This document shows, piece by piece, positions 23,327-33,966 of a stretch of DNA of 64,000 nt. The position numbers were made by a program, and so were the translations under genes. Each line of letters opens with the position of its first letter. Position 1 is the stretch's first letter. The notes below the pieces were generated by a model. It made no database searches. It worked only from the letters and a program-made list of their open reading frames with translations, and was not told where the DNA came from. The DNA is from Stachybotrys elegans (Eukaryota > Ascomycota > Sordariomycetes > Hypocreales > Stachybotryaceae), in the NCBI GenBank assembly GCA_020746835.1, contig JAGPNK010000037.1, positions 62,001-126,000 of the forward strand. Reading direction: 5' to 3'.

Positions 23327-25322
23327 ATGGACGCTTACATCTACAAGCCGGTGGGCAAAGCCGAAATTCGTCTTGTTACGGTGAAGAAGAATGAACGAGA
23401 CCAGCTGGAGGCCACGATACAACATGTCGAACTGGACGAGGAAGAACCTGTCAGATTTACCGCCGTGTCATATACTTGGGGGGATCCCAGTAACAGAGTT
23501 CAGCTGCCTTGTGGTAGCAGTTTCTTGAGCATCACAACCTCCCTGTATGAGGCCCTCGGCGAGATCATCAACGTCAGTCCCCATGAAGCCCTCTGGATAG
23601 ACCAGATATGCATCAACCAGGAGGACCACTTGGAAAAGGCCGTCCAAGTCGGGAAGATGGATGTCATTTATGACAGTATGATCTTATTTCTTAAGCGCAG
23701 GGCAACCATGTATGCTAATGGTGAACCAGAGGCTGAGACAGTACTCGCGTGGCTGGGACCAGCAGGTCCTACAACCGCGGCGGGAGTCGATTTCGTGAAA
23801 AAGGTTGGCGAAATTGCCCTACCTACAGCCACGGACATATTTCGAAGGGATAGCGGTGACGATGAAGACGGGTCGAACAAGCTTGAAAAGACAGAGGAGT
23901 ATAGCCTTGAAACATCTCGCGAGTTGGGCATTCCTTTTGACGATGAGCCCTCTTGGGAGGCCTTCTCTAACTTTTTCGATCGGCCCTGGTTTGAGCGCAT
24001 GTGGACTGTCCAGGAGATCATCCAAGCCCGCAAGGCTATCGTTGTCTGCGGCAGCTACAGCCTGCCATGGGAACTAGTTAGCGCTGCTGCCCGTTGGATC
24101 TGCTACAAGGGTAAGGCAGTCCATGACCGCCATGAGCGCCAGGTCAACGGCATGTGTCTTGTCAGGCAGATGGTGGGCATCCCTTGGCGAGTCAAATACC
24201 GCAGCGAGTATTTAGCCGACCTCCTGGGCCAAAAGACGCGGCCGACGTGCAAGTGGGCCATGCGAAGTCTCCTGGAACAACTGCGGCCGCGACTGGCATC
24301 GGATCCTCGCGACAAGGTCTATGCGTTGGTTGGAATAAGTGACTTGCATCGAGAGTCGGCAGAGGGAGGCAGTCTCGCCATAGACTATTCGCAATCGGTT
24401 GCCGAGGTGTATACCCGAGTGACGAACGCTATCATCAAGCATGATGCCATGGACGACGCCGACGTAATATGGTCTGCGCGGCAACGCAACAACGAGCCCG
24501 GATGGCCTAGCTGGGTACCCGACTGGCGGCTGCAGACAGGATACGGTTGCGAATGGGGCGTAGGCAAGCCATTCAAGATGTCCCCGGACAGCCCCAACGG
24601 CAAACATACCTACATACCGGCAGATGACCCCTCGACGCTCATTATGCAGGGCAAGGTCCTGGGGTTGGTAGCATACAGAAGTCCCTACAGCCATATGGGG
24701 GAGCTTTTCCAGCATAAAGCCTTCCGTGAGCTGCACAGCGCTTGCTTGAAGCACTTGGATTCATACCCTGCAACCGGCCAGGACGTCACCACGGCTTTTG
24801 CCATGACGCTAATAGGTGGGCGTCTGAACGAGCGTATGAAATGGTTTGGAACATCCGTTGAGACGTACGCGGCGCGATTCCTAGATTTTTTTGATACCTT
24901 TTTCATGCCAACAAACGCACCAGAGGAAGCGGCTGCGCGAGGAGAAACCATGTCAGGGTTTTACAAGATGGGCCTGGATAGATTTTTTGTCCAAGACATC
25001 CTGGACACGTACTGTGAGCGACGACTATTCACAACGGATACAGGATATATGGGACTAGGCCATCACGAGATGCTGGAAGGCGACGTGATTGCAGTGGTGT
25101 TTGGTCTGCAGTGGCCTTGCGTGCTGAGGCCGCTAGGTGATGGCAATGATGAGTTTGCATTTATTGGGTAAGTCGTTCACGAGGAATTCTTATTAGGAGT
25201 ATGACTACTAATTATTCTATAGAGAGGCTTATTGCCATGGTATGATGGATGGGGAAGGTATGAAGGATTGTCCGAAAGATGAGGAGGGAGTATATGCTGG
25301 ACAACGAATCGTATTAAAATAG
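23327..25322 (+). CDS. HET-domain protein, 2 exons, apparently intact
   Basis: Joined 23327..25167 and 25223..25322, 646 aa. The 55-bp intron (GGGTAAGT ... CTATAG) lies inside the conserved C-terminal motif and gives FIG-EAYCHGMMDGEGM, so the short reading to 25171 is an unspliced artefact. The HET core near the N-terminus is complete: FTAVSYTWGD, EALWIDQICINQED, VLAWLGPAGP, FFDRPWFERMWTVQEI. Later blocks RDKVYALVGI and NNEPGWPSWVPDW fit the standard fungal layout. The protein probably acts in nonself recognition or another NLR-like defence role. It is followed directly by one copy of a dispersed repeat. No membrane segment was seen. Confidence 0.92.
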
Positions 25323-25347
25323 GTAAATGGATATAAACGCTCAAGCT

Positions 25348-25455
25348 ATGTGGGATATCGGATTTCCTGTTCGTGAGCCCCGATGGGATACAGACCAGCG
25401 ATTTTGAGGAAGCCTCCTCTGATGATGAAGAGGATATAAAGTAAATAGATGATTC
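25348..25455 (+). repeat. Dispersed ~100-bp repeat, copy A
   Basis: Shares TGTGGGAT..., CCC-GATGGGATACAGACCAGCGA-TT and a CCTCTGATGAT tail with copies at 37339, 56477 (opposite strand) and 30671 (opposite strand, degenerate). It starts just after the HET stop at 25322. All copies can be read as a peptide containing IQTS-[DN]-FEE. Confidence 0.75.
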
Positions 25456-25759
25456 ATGGTTCAGATATTCACTATGGTTCGTGCATTTCCTCGTTTCCGA
25501 CGAAAGAACAACATTAAGCACACCAGCCGAGAGCTCCAGAACTATCTTGCTCCCAGCCTAAACCAGCACCACTGTATGGTATGAAAGTGCCAAAAAAATG
25601 GCGCCAAGACTATCCCGTTGGCTCGGATACATATCCAGCAGACTTTTCGGTAGATTAAGTCGACATAGAAGCTAGCCATCCCACACCGCGCAGGTTCACA
25701 ACTCGGGGCACTTTAGGCAGCCACAATCCAGTTCTGCCCAGGAAAGGTTTCCTGATGTC

Positions 25760-27814
25760 TTATGCTATTATTATATCATGCTCAATGTCAGTCTCGTGGA
25801 TGATACAGAACTCGAAGAAAGGCTCGTCTATCCGTAAAAGCCCTACCCGTTCATATCGATTTGGGTCACCTGTCTGAACCTTGAGGAGAATTGCTTCAAG
25901 TGAGCGGCATGAATTCTCGTTGCCCAGATCCCCCAGCTTATCAGTTATGCAGACATATAGTGCAATGCATACCAGGTCCTCGCCATTGAATTCTGAGTCC
26001 CCATCATCAAGGATTATCCTTACTCCCCCAGTACCCGAGCTATCCTGGGTGCGATTAGTAGTCGCTGCTGTAATTCTGCAAAATCCATCTTCACTGCCGT
26101 CCAGCTTCTTGTAGGTAAATTTACCGTGTAAAAGCTTTCCTCGAAGGGTAAGTGAAGGTTTCCCGAGCCTCCCAGAGTTATTCACGTCGACAACAACCTC
26201 TTGGACGCTGGCTCTATATTGAAAGCCAGGGCACGATACATGATGGCCAATATGTCCGGGATGTATCTCCATATTGCAACTCGCCCAGCTCCACGAGGGT
26301 GCTCGCCACTTCTCCGGGAAGGGTCTTGCGGGCGTGTTTCCCATGGGATACCTGAACCAGCAGAGTTCTTGAATGAGGCGGCCTAACCAAAGGCCAGCAA
26401 CGAACACCTCGTTGGTGAGTCTTGTCAACATTGTCTGAATGCCATTGAGTGCAAAGAGCTTATCCTCATCATTCTTAAGCCCACACCGCGTGTAGCCCCT
26501 GGCAAAAAAATTGCCATCCATTGAACATTTCCTGTTTCCATCCCAAATCTCTTGGGGTCTGGGCAGATGACACCTTAAGTCGTCTCTGACTGTCGACCCA
26601 GGAGGCTGGCTCAGCTTGAGCGGGGATGCCTTTCGGGAATATTTCGCTGCTTCTCGTCTCTATGCACTCCCAGCAGACCTGAGATTTGGTGAAATGCAAC
26701 ACTCTTGTGGCGAGAAACCTCTCCTGCATGACCCATGCTCTAAGGTTCAACGGTCCTAGTTCGAGATCGTTTGTCCAGTGGTCCACTGGGAAGACCTGGC
26801 AAACCCCCGAAAGATATTTGGAGTTGCTTTGCGCCTGAAGCAATGTCCATTCGGTCGTTATTTGGAAAGAACATTCTGCTGTTTGGTCCCTCTCGAAAAA
26901 CAACCCAGTGAACCCATCGGGCGCCCCTGTTGCAGCTATGTTGCAAAGCGAATGTGAGTAAACATCACACATTGAGAAAGCCTCTTCGCGCCATTGGCCA
27001 AAATCGTCCTGAGGAATGCACAAGGAGTCGATCCAGATGTATGAGATGGAAAGCTGTCTGGTAACCATGATCGCATCCCGGAAAGTTGTTGGGAGATCCG
27101 CAGTAAATATTACAGCTGTGAATGCCGCTGCATTCTTGGCAGTAAGCAATGGTGGCTTGGATAACCCCCAACAGTGGCTCAGAGTGATGTAGGGTTCTGA
27201 TTGCAACAGCTGGCTGTCACGAAGATAGATCTTGCTGCCAGTTGCGTCGATTTCCATTAGGCGTTTGGGATACCACTTATTGTCAGAGTTGGCTCTTTGG
27301 CGACAGAGCAGGTGTTTATCAAGGCACGTCTTCAAGCTTGACTCTAGGAATTGAAGAGACTCGGGAGAGTCTGTGCTGGTAGGTAAAAGTGTGGCCACAT
27401 CTGGGCCCTTGTTTGCTATAACCAGTGAATACTCCACATCGTGATTGGGGACGGAGAGCAAGCTCACAACCTACAGCCATCATGGCAAGTCTTATGCGGT
27501 TTTCGGTCATGTCATCGTATCTCATGGAAAGATCGAGTTCAAGCGGATATACCCCATGGCCAGCAAGGTCATGGTGGTTTGGGCTGGGCTCGGCCAGGCG
27601 GTATGTTATTTCGACCAAGTGTTTGGTTTTATTTTCCGTGACTCTCCAATGCCGCGCCCATAAGCAAACAGATACGGCAGTCTCTCGGTTTCTCATGACT
27701 TATTTTGGGCGATTCAGACAAAATACTGTCTCTCGACATTATTTGTTCCCCTCTGAAGATACTCGCGCAGCTGTCACATGTCCTGCTCGCAACCGGCAAC
27801 AGGTTAGATTCCAT
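25760..27814 (-). pseudogene. HET-domain gene with frameshift(s)
   Basis: The N-terminal Cys region (CDSCASIF ... CRICLLM) begins near an ATG at 27814. The HET core follows in another frame: YITLSHCWG, SYIWIDSLCIPQDD, LRAWVMQERFLATRV. The C-terminal half (GYTRCGLKNDEDKLFALNGI, WRAPSWSWAS) is in a third frame. The last switch falls on a run of seven A (plus strand, 26504-26510); removing one would make both halves continuous. Further frame changes near 27650 and 27470 could be introns or more frameshifts; I could not find convincing splice sites. Either the gene is dead or the A-run is a sequencing error. The domain content is clear; the status is not. Confidence 0.65.
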
Positions 27815-28421
27815 GACTGGTGATTCTCGGTAGGCTTGATGGACAATCCTGCCTTGTGTCAAAGGCAGATTCTAGTTGCAAGTGATGCCTCGAGTCGTAA
27901 CGTGTCACGCAGTCCATTGAGAGGGGATGCTGTCTAGGGTGGAAGCGGGGAAGCTAGACCATGTTGATTACGTGTATAAAGATCAAGGCCACAATCGCCT
28001 GGGAATTATTTAGTTAAAAGAGCAAACCCAGTCTCGGGTAAACTAGACAGCAATTACACGCAGAATCGTAGACATTGCCATGACTACGGGTTGGTTACTC
28101 ACTGCGAATGTGTTGGCTACTCAGAGTTAGATTTTGTCTTATCCGTTAAGCCAAGGAAACGCTTCTGGTCCCACACAGCCTTCAAGTATGCCATGACCAT
28201 GTGAGGCGCAGTCAACGGCCAACAGTGAAGGGCCAACAATGAACAAAACACCCAACAACCAAAAACCAACAGGCTTACCCCTCTTTGCCCCATGATATAA
28301 GCCGTCTGTTCCGTGAGCTGAACAGAGAGAGAAAAACAGCGACTCGAGTTTTGCAAGAAATCTCAAACCTCCAACACTGTCTCCTCAAGACTACAGTGAC
28401 ATCCCATCCAGAATCTCTATC
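27815..28421. other. Intergenic
   Basis: Divergent promoter region between the broken HET gene and the methyltransferase. Two overlapping minus-strand frames at 28117-28366 have no domain. No TCGG-N3-CCGA site was found here. Confidence 0.5.
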
Positions 28422-29335
28422 ATGGCGGCCTCGGCACCCCCCCGTAAGTGACCCCTCTCGCTGACAAAAGACAAGCTCTGACTATGTGTTCCCAAGATAT
28501 TACCCACACTGAGTGGTCGACGCTTGCGCCCGCCATTATCCAACACATCACCGCCGGCCCTGGCGTGGCACCGGCTAAGCACATGGCCGAGCACGGTGAC
28601 GAGCTGCTGCCCTTCTCGGAAGCCACGACCGTTGTCGACATGGGCTGCGGGCCTGGCCAGGTGACAAACGCCGTTCTGGAGGCGCACCACGCCAAGATGC
28701 CGGCCTCGGTCCAGATGATTGGCGCCGATAACAACGCTCAGATGATGGTCGGCTACACCATGCGGCAGAAGACGGAAGTGGACAAGGGAAACACTTACTG
28801 GCAGCGCGCCAAGACACTCGAGGTGGATATTCACGACTGCGCTGCCCTGCCAGACGACTCGGTCAGCCACATGCTCTGCGGTTTCGTCCTCTTCCTCGTG
28901 CCAGAGCCAGCAAAGGCCATCTCGGCCATGAAGCGCGTTATGGCGCCCGGCGGGGTCCTTGCTGTGTCTTCGCTACAGACGAGCGAGTGGATGAAGCTGT
29001 CCATGTATCCTTCAAAGATCCGCCCAGACCTTGCTGTTTCTGGGCCTGGCAATGGCTGCTCATCGGCTGAGGATGTGACCAACCACCTGAAAAATTCCGG
29101 CTTTAAGGACATTGAAGTGATCCAGATTGAGAACTATATGGAGTTCAACGAATACGATAGCCTATGCCGCTTCCTACTCACTAAGCTGCCCATGACGGCA
29201 AGGATCATTGCGCAGATGACTAACGAGGAGGTTCTTAAAACGCATGCTTTGATGGTGGAAGATGTTAAGTCTTGGTATCCGACCCTTCCGGCCAGACTTG
29301 TTGGAAAGGTTAATATAGCCTACTGCCGCAAGTGA
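28422..29335 (+). CDS. Class I SAM-dependent methyltransferase
   Basis: Joined 28422..28443 and 28497..29335, 286 aa; the 53-bp intron (GTAAGT ... CCAAG) leaves a seven-codon first exon, MAASAPP, and a split His codon. Motif I is VVDMGCGPGQVT, followed by an acidic strand end MIGADNNAQM, then VDIHDCAALPDDSVSHM and a VMAPGGVLAVSS motif. This is the Methyltransf_11/25 fold of about the size of small N- or O-methyltransferases in secondary metabolism, such as GliN in gliotoxin. It lies 300 bp before the prenyltransferase remnant, so both may have belonged to one pathway. It is about 9 kb from the NRPS cluster, with HET and other genes between, so membership is a guess. No cluster motif was found upstream. 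Confidence 0.85.
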
Positions 29336-29630
29336 TCAAATACAGTGTTTCACGAAGATATTTGTATGCAAGATGAACAATAATGTACACTGTTTTGACA
29401 TTGGATGCTTAGGATTTAATGCATCCCAGCTCGGGACACCATCTGAAGCCTGCACGGCACGACATTGGCTACCATTTCTGCCACCATGTCCAAGACCCGT
29501 GCGGGGTCCGAGGTCTGTCAGGCCTGGGGTTGGAGACGACATGATGATCACAAAAGAGAACCGAAGGAGATCGATCGTCAAATGTTGAGATGCAACAGAA
29601 ACCCTATAAGCCTTTCCCCCCACCGTCGCA

Positions 29631-30576
29631 ATGGCTTCGACGCAAATCACCGGCGGCTCTGATGCCCAAGTGCGGGAGCTCTGTGTACAGTACGCTCCTG
29701 GGCCCTTTGCCTCGTTTCTGAAGAAGGCAAGCTCTACACGCACAAGCAGCCAGATTCCCAGTTGTATTTTATCTGCGATGTTGTCATCCCCAGAAACAGG
29801 GCGTTAACTTGTTGTGGACGTAGTTCGGGCCCCTCTCGAGTTCAGAATCTATCTGATGGACAGGGCGGAGCCATTTGCGCGCTTCGTCTTTGGCCCCGTC
29901 TGTGGCGAACTTGCTGATGACACGGAGCCCATCCGGGGGGACCTGCTCTTCGCTAACATGCTGGACATGTTTGAGGCCGTCGACGCTGACATGGTGTGGT
30001 TTCACCAGATCGCGGAGTGAGTGTTCGGACAAATGAAGAGGTGCCTGCTGTTTGCGAGTAGTGGGCATCCTTTGGCCACGTACCGCAAATCCTCGCCATC
30101 GACGTCCACGGCTGCGAGAAGCCCATAAAATCTTACATGTTCCTGATGTCTAAGTCGTACGCGACCAAGTCGGACTCGGTCGACCTGGTCTTTGTCAACG
30201 TGCGCCGCCTTCAGCGTACGGCGAGATGCTCGGTCCTTCGCTGGACGCCATGAAGGACCACTCTGGCCGCAACCTCGAGCCTCTCGAACTTGATTGCCTA
30301 GCCAAGGCCCGCTTCACTTGGCATCTGCTGCTCAATGAGCCCAGTACGACGACGCTTATGCCGCCTCCGTCGACCCGGAAAATTGCTACAACGCGCTCTA
30401 TTACAGCTGGAAGCTCCGCAAAGGACAGGAGCTGCCCGGTCTCAAAGTTTAAATTTACTCTTGGCACACACAAAGAACAGCCAGACCATGATGAAGAGCA
30501 GGGATAACATCTTCAAGACCAACGGGAGTGGAACGCCGGCGATTACTACAAATCCATGATTCTCGATGCCTTGTGA
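29631..30576 (+). pseudogene. Decayed aromatic prenyltransferase (DMATS type)
   Basis: Pieces of one protein lie in order but in different frames. From ATG 29631: an N-terminal piece with GPFASFLKKA; then QLYFICDVVIPR in another frame; PLEFRIYLMDRAEPFARFV and ADDTEPIRGDLLFANMLD in a third; then PQILAIDVHG and KSYMFLMSK; then LEPLELDCLAKAR; then GLKVYLLLA; and EWNAGDYYKSMI near the end. The order and motifs fit the ABBA-fold dimethylallyltryptophan-synthase family, whose members prenylate aromatic amino acids or cyclic dipeptides. At least four frame changes and several stops occur; the C-terminal ~60 residues are missing or unrecognisable. SirD of the sirodesmin cluster belongs to this family, so the remnant may be a lost part of an ETP-type pathway. 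Confidence 0.7.
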
Positions 30577-30670
30577 GTCTCAATTCCTTTTAGCAATTGC
30601 GCACGAGGCTAAAAACTACCGCAATAGTGAGTAATTCACCAGAGCTGACACAGTGTTTCTTGCCAACTAT

Positions 30671-30767
30671 GATGTATTGATCTGATAGCATGTTTATTAT
30701 TAGAGAGGACATTCTTGAAATTCTTAGTCTGTTTACTATTAGAGCACATTAACGGGAAACCCTACAT
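30671..30767 (-). repeat. Dispersed repeat, copy D, RIP-like degenerate
   Basis: Aligns with the copy at 56477-56574 in the same orientation over about 95 bp. Most differences are T for C or A for G, as expected from repeat-induced point mutation. It ends at the stop codon of the DUF4419 gene. Confidence 0.6.
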
Positions 30768-32077
30768 CAAGTAGCTATAGGGTTAGTATAAGCCTGCTTC
30801 TCCTTCAATGTGGCGTGCTTCTCCAAAGTGGTGTGCTTCTCCACCGTGGTTTTGTTATCATGGGTATCCACAACCTTCTTACCCATAGCCTTGTTTGCCC
30901 CGATTCCTCCCCCCCCTTTGTTTTCGTATACCCACCACCCTGACACGGGCTGTACAGTGTCGCGTGTAAGGCTCGCGGGCGCTTGCCACTGCGCTTCTAT
31001 ACCGTAATGTCCCGGTGTCTGACCAGAGGCGGCCGGGTCATTTGATGAATCAATTTGCAGCCCTTGGCCAGCAGCGGATGAGGTTGCAGAAGTACCAACC
31101 GATCCGGCAACCATAGTCGCCTTATATACGTGTCCATCGTCATTCACTTCGATAGGGACCGAAGCGTAGCCAGCAGGTATACTGTCTAGAGAAACATAGG
31201 GGAATAGAACTTCACCAAACAGTAGGTTCTGGAAGCTGAGAGAATTTGAATTGCCATCCTCCTCCCAGAAACAGAATGCTGCCAACCATCCCGAAAGATA
31301 GTCGCTGCCACTCCCCATAGAGTCCCTATGGGCAATTTTATTCCAGAACTCGACCACCTCGCGGCTCTCCGGGCTCTGGAAAGATTTGATGATGCCATTG
31401 AGAATTGGGCGAAGCATCCTGGCAAACTGAGTTGGCTTCCTTCCCAGTAGTTCAATCTTGTCGATGCGTGCCAGGATGTCTTTCCAGTCATCCACCTCGC
31501 CAAGCAGCGTAACGGAAGGTAGTCCGCATCCCAACGTGCCTCCATACGAGAAATACTTTTGCATAGCACCCATAAAAAGGATGGATCCGACCACTTTGTC
31601 GTTATCAGTAGTCGTTGAGAAAGAGGGCATCACCCACCCTCGCAGTTCGGGATCGATAACCTTCTTGGAGATGAGTTGAGTCATTTCCTGGGCAATGTGT
31701 GCAAAATCAATCTCATTCACCTCCAACAACAGGTGCTCCTGTCCTTGGTGCGAGACGAAGAAAGAGCGCAGCTCTTCAGCATGGGCATTGATGTAGAAGC
31801 TCAGCTGCGTAAGGATGGCGAACCAGATATCTTCTGGGCGAAGTACCAGGTGGTGATGGCGGCAATAAGCTTCGTACACAGTCCAAACAAAACCGTTCCT
31901 CGACCCAGAAACGTGCCCTTCATGAAACTCGCGGCGACCGAACGATGTCTGTATGAGCTTTTTGCATCGGCGGTGATGGCCACGAGCCGCCAACTCGAGG
32001 AGTTTCGCAGAGTCGGCTACCTTGGGCTCGATCCAAGGCCTTGCCCCATGTTGAGCAACTTGTAGTGTGATGGGCAT
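30767..32077 (-). CDS. DUF4419-domain protein
   Basis: 436 aa, single exon. The region RPEDIWFAILTQLSFYINAHAEELR at about 82-106 and the following VNEIDF...TQLI, PSFSTTT...ILFMGAMQKYF and GLPSVTLLGEVDDW blocks are diagnostic of the DUF4419 family, found in many fungi and of unknown function. The family fold ends near GYASVPIEVND. The last ~120 residues are low-complexity and finish in a Lys/His/Glu-rich short repeat (EKHTTLEKHATL). The ATG at 32077 is the first Met and precedes conserved sequence directly. No signal peptide was seen, so it is probably cytoplasmic. A repeat copy abuts the stop codon. Confidence 0.88.
   Translation of the reverse strand: MPITLQVAQHGARPWIEPKVADSAKLLELAARGHHRRCKKLIQTSFGRREFHEGHVSGSRNGFVWTVYEAYCRHHHLVLRPEDIWFAILTQLSFYINAHAEELRSFFVSHQGQEHLLLEVNEIDFAHIAQEMTQLISKKVIDPELRGWVMPSFSTTTDNDKVVGSILFMGAMQKYFSYGGTLGCGLPSVTLLGEVDDWKDILARIDKIELLGRKPTQFARMLRPILNGIIKSFQSPESREVVEFWNKIAHRDSMGSGSDYLSGWLAAFCFWEEDGNSNSLSFQNLLFGEVLFPYVSLDSIPAGYASVPIEVNDDGHVYKATMVAGSVGTSATSSAAGQGLQIDSSNDPAASGQTPGHYGIEAQWQAPASLTRDTVQPVSGWWVYENKGGGGIGANKAMGKKVVDTHDNKTTVEKHTTLEKHATLKEKQAYTNPIAT
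30795..30860 (-). repeat. ~18-21-bp tandem repeat in the DUF4419 C-terminus
   Basis: Three units that begin TGCTTCTCC on the plus strand encode the (T)-x-EKH-x-TL motif near the protein end. In-frame expansion or contraction would alter the tail length without breaking the gene. Confidence 0.6.
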
Positions 32078-33425
32078 GATTCTTGTTGGTGATGTACGTC
32101 TATACTTTGGATTTTCTGACTAGATGTTCGAGACGCTTTGCAGATTCGTTGGCGGAAAAAAGGCGAATGGGCCCAACTATATGCTTTTTCTTTGCTTCGT
32201 GCGGCGGCTTGTGCGACCAAGTGAACCAACAGAAAAGACACTGTTGCCTAGAATCAGTGACGTAGCTTGCCGCAATGTTCCCCGCATTCAAGGCGGCAGG
32301 CAAGTTCCAAGTGATTCACTGTCCTTTCTGATGACCAGATACACTTAAAGAGCTTCTTTGTCACGCCACACGATCTCTTTTAACCCTGGGACGGTGATCT
32401 CAGGACTGATCTTGAAGGGTATTTTTGCGTATTCTTAACAAAGCTGGGCAGGAACTAAATTGCAAGGGCGACAATATGAAGCATGTCACAGATTGCCCCA
32501 TACAGTGTATCATCTGGATTACATATTTGCCTCTTGGAAACTAAGTCCTGTCCTTCTGAAAAGGCTGATAAGCGTCCTGTGCAGCTGCTTTGATTTGGCG
32601 TGTCATGTTCACAACACAATAACTAACAAGCAGAGCATTGGGTCCAAGTCCAGCAGAATGGAATCTCGTTCCCATTCTGCTCCGCCATGAAAATCCACAC
32701 CCAAACGGTAAGAACGTGATTGCTAGGTATTAACAAAGCTAACGCTTTAGCAGTGGTGGCCAGCTGGTGTTTTCTGAACCAACGAACCGACCATCATAGC
32801 GAACCCTTGCATATGCGTTCTAGAGACGGTTTGAGGAAAAAGCGCGCTGAAAATGACATTGTCTGCTTCAAACCAAAAATGCTTATGCCTCTGGGAGTTG
32901 GAGGAACCTCTGGTGCATCGCATGACAGAGCGACACTTTGCCGGTCTTCGGCACATGACCAAGACGTCCAAGCAGGTGATTTGGGTGAACTTGAAGTGTG
33001 GATCCGCACCTGACCTGCCAGAGGCGGCAATTGTGTATGGGTTTGGAAAGTCTGTGATGCGCGAAGATCCGCGAAGAAGTATCGTTCATCTCAACATCCA
33101 ATGCCAAGAGATGGCGGAGGATGTAATTGTCAATGTGATCCATCAGACCGCGTCTCGCCTCATGTGCCAAGTAGCAATGCCATTTCCAAATCGCTCTCCT
33201 CAGTAGTAATATAGCATAGCCATGACGTGTATAGAGGCCCATTCCATGGCGCGAAGTGTTAACATGACGTGGTAGATTATCTTTGTCAACTCTTTTCAAT
33301 CCATGGTCCATAAGCTGGGAGCCTATTCCTAAACTATGCGCTTCTTACTGGACGATGATGACGATTAATTGCCAGTATGGCACACTGTTGAGCAGCGAAG
33401 TTAACATTCGCCATATAGAATCTCC
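32078..33425. other. Intergenic, no supported gene
   Basis: Overlapping open frames on both strands (32720-33311) have no recognisable motif and no consistent splice. Nothing else seen. Confidence 0.5.
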
Positions 33426-33686
33426 TCACCAAATCAAGGTTGCCGCGTTAGGTAATTGATCGACTTTAATCTCGACTCTTCCAAGCTTGCCTTTCCGTTT
33501 CCAGCTCATCCACCCAAGCACTTCATTAGTATCTACGAGTTTGATGAGGGTGATATCCTCATTGTGGATTTGGGCTGAGCTTGAGTCGGAGGGCGGAAAG
33601 CAGACTATGGAGGTTGAGTCAGCGGATTGGAAGATGGCGAGGAGGGCGGGGATATCGCCCTCTGTAGCGGGGCAGATAGTCGTCAT
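33426..33686 (-). pseudogene. GNAT acetyltransferase N-terminal fragment
   Basis: 86 aa from an ATG at 33686. The start MTTICPATEGDIPALLAIF matches the beta1-alpha1 opening of GNAT acetyltransferases, and VDTNEVLGWMSWKRKGK could be the beta3-beta4 region. The acetyl-CoA-binding motif (R/Q-x-x-G-x-G/A) is absent, because the frame stops first. I saw no downstream exon that restores it. It is therefore a truncated remnant or an incomplete gene model. Confidence 0.45.
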
Positions 33687-33966
33687 TATAACCTATCAAA
33701 AAGGGCAGTGATGAGCGATATATATAGAAAATGAGGTTCAAGGTGGAGGTGAGTCATTGGCTGCTGAGTTCCTCGGCGTCATTAGGCCTTCTCTTGCTGC
33801 GGCGAAGATACTATTTTAGGGCACACTCCGATTCCCCCTGTTAGTCGTCATTGGGGGCCATGGATTTGTTAGATAACAAACTCATTTCCACTATGCATCC
33901 TCGTCATGAATTTTTTCTCTTTGTGATGGTCCACTACATCTCTAGTTCCCTAACTCTCATGATCCA

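Noticed and set aside
25348..25455. Repeat copy A as an extra C-terminal exon of the HET gene at 23327
   Set aside because: The spliced HET gene already ends normally at 25322; a GTAAAT donor sits there, but no acceptor gives a convincing longer reading.
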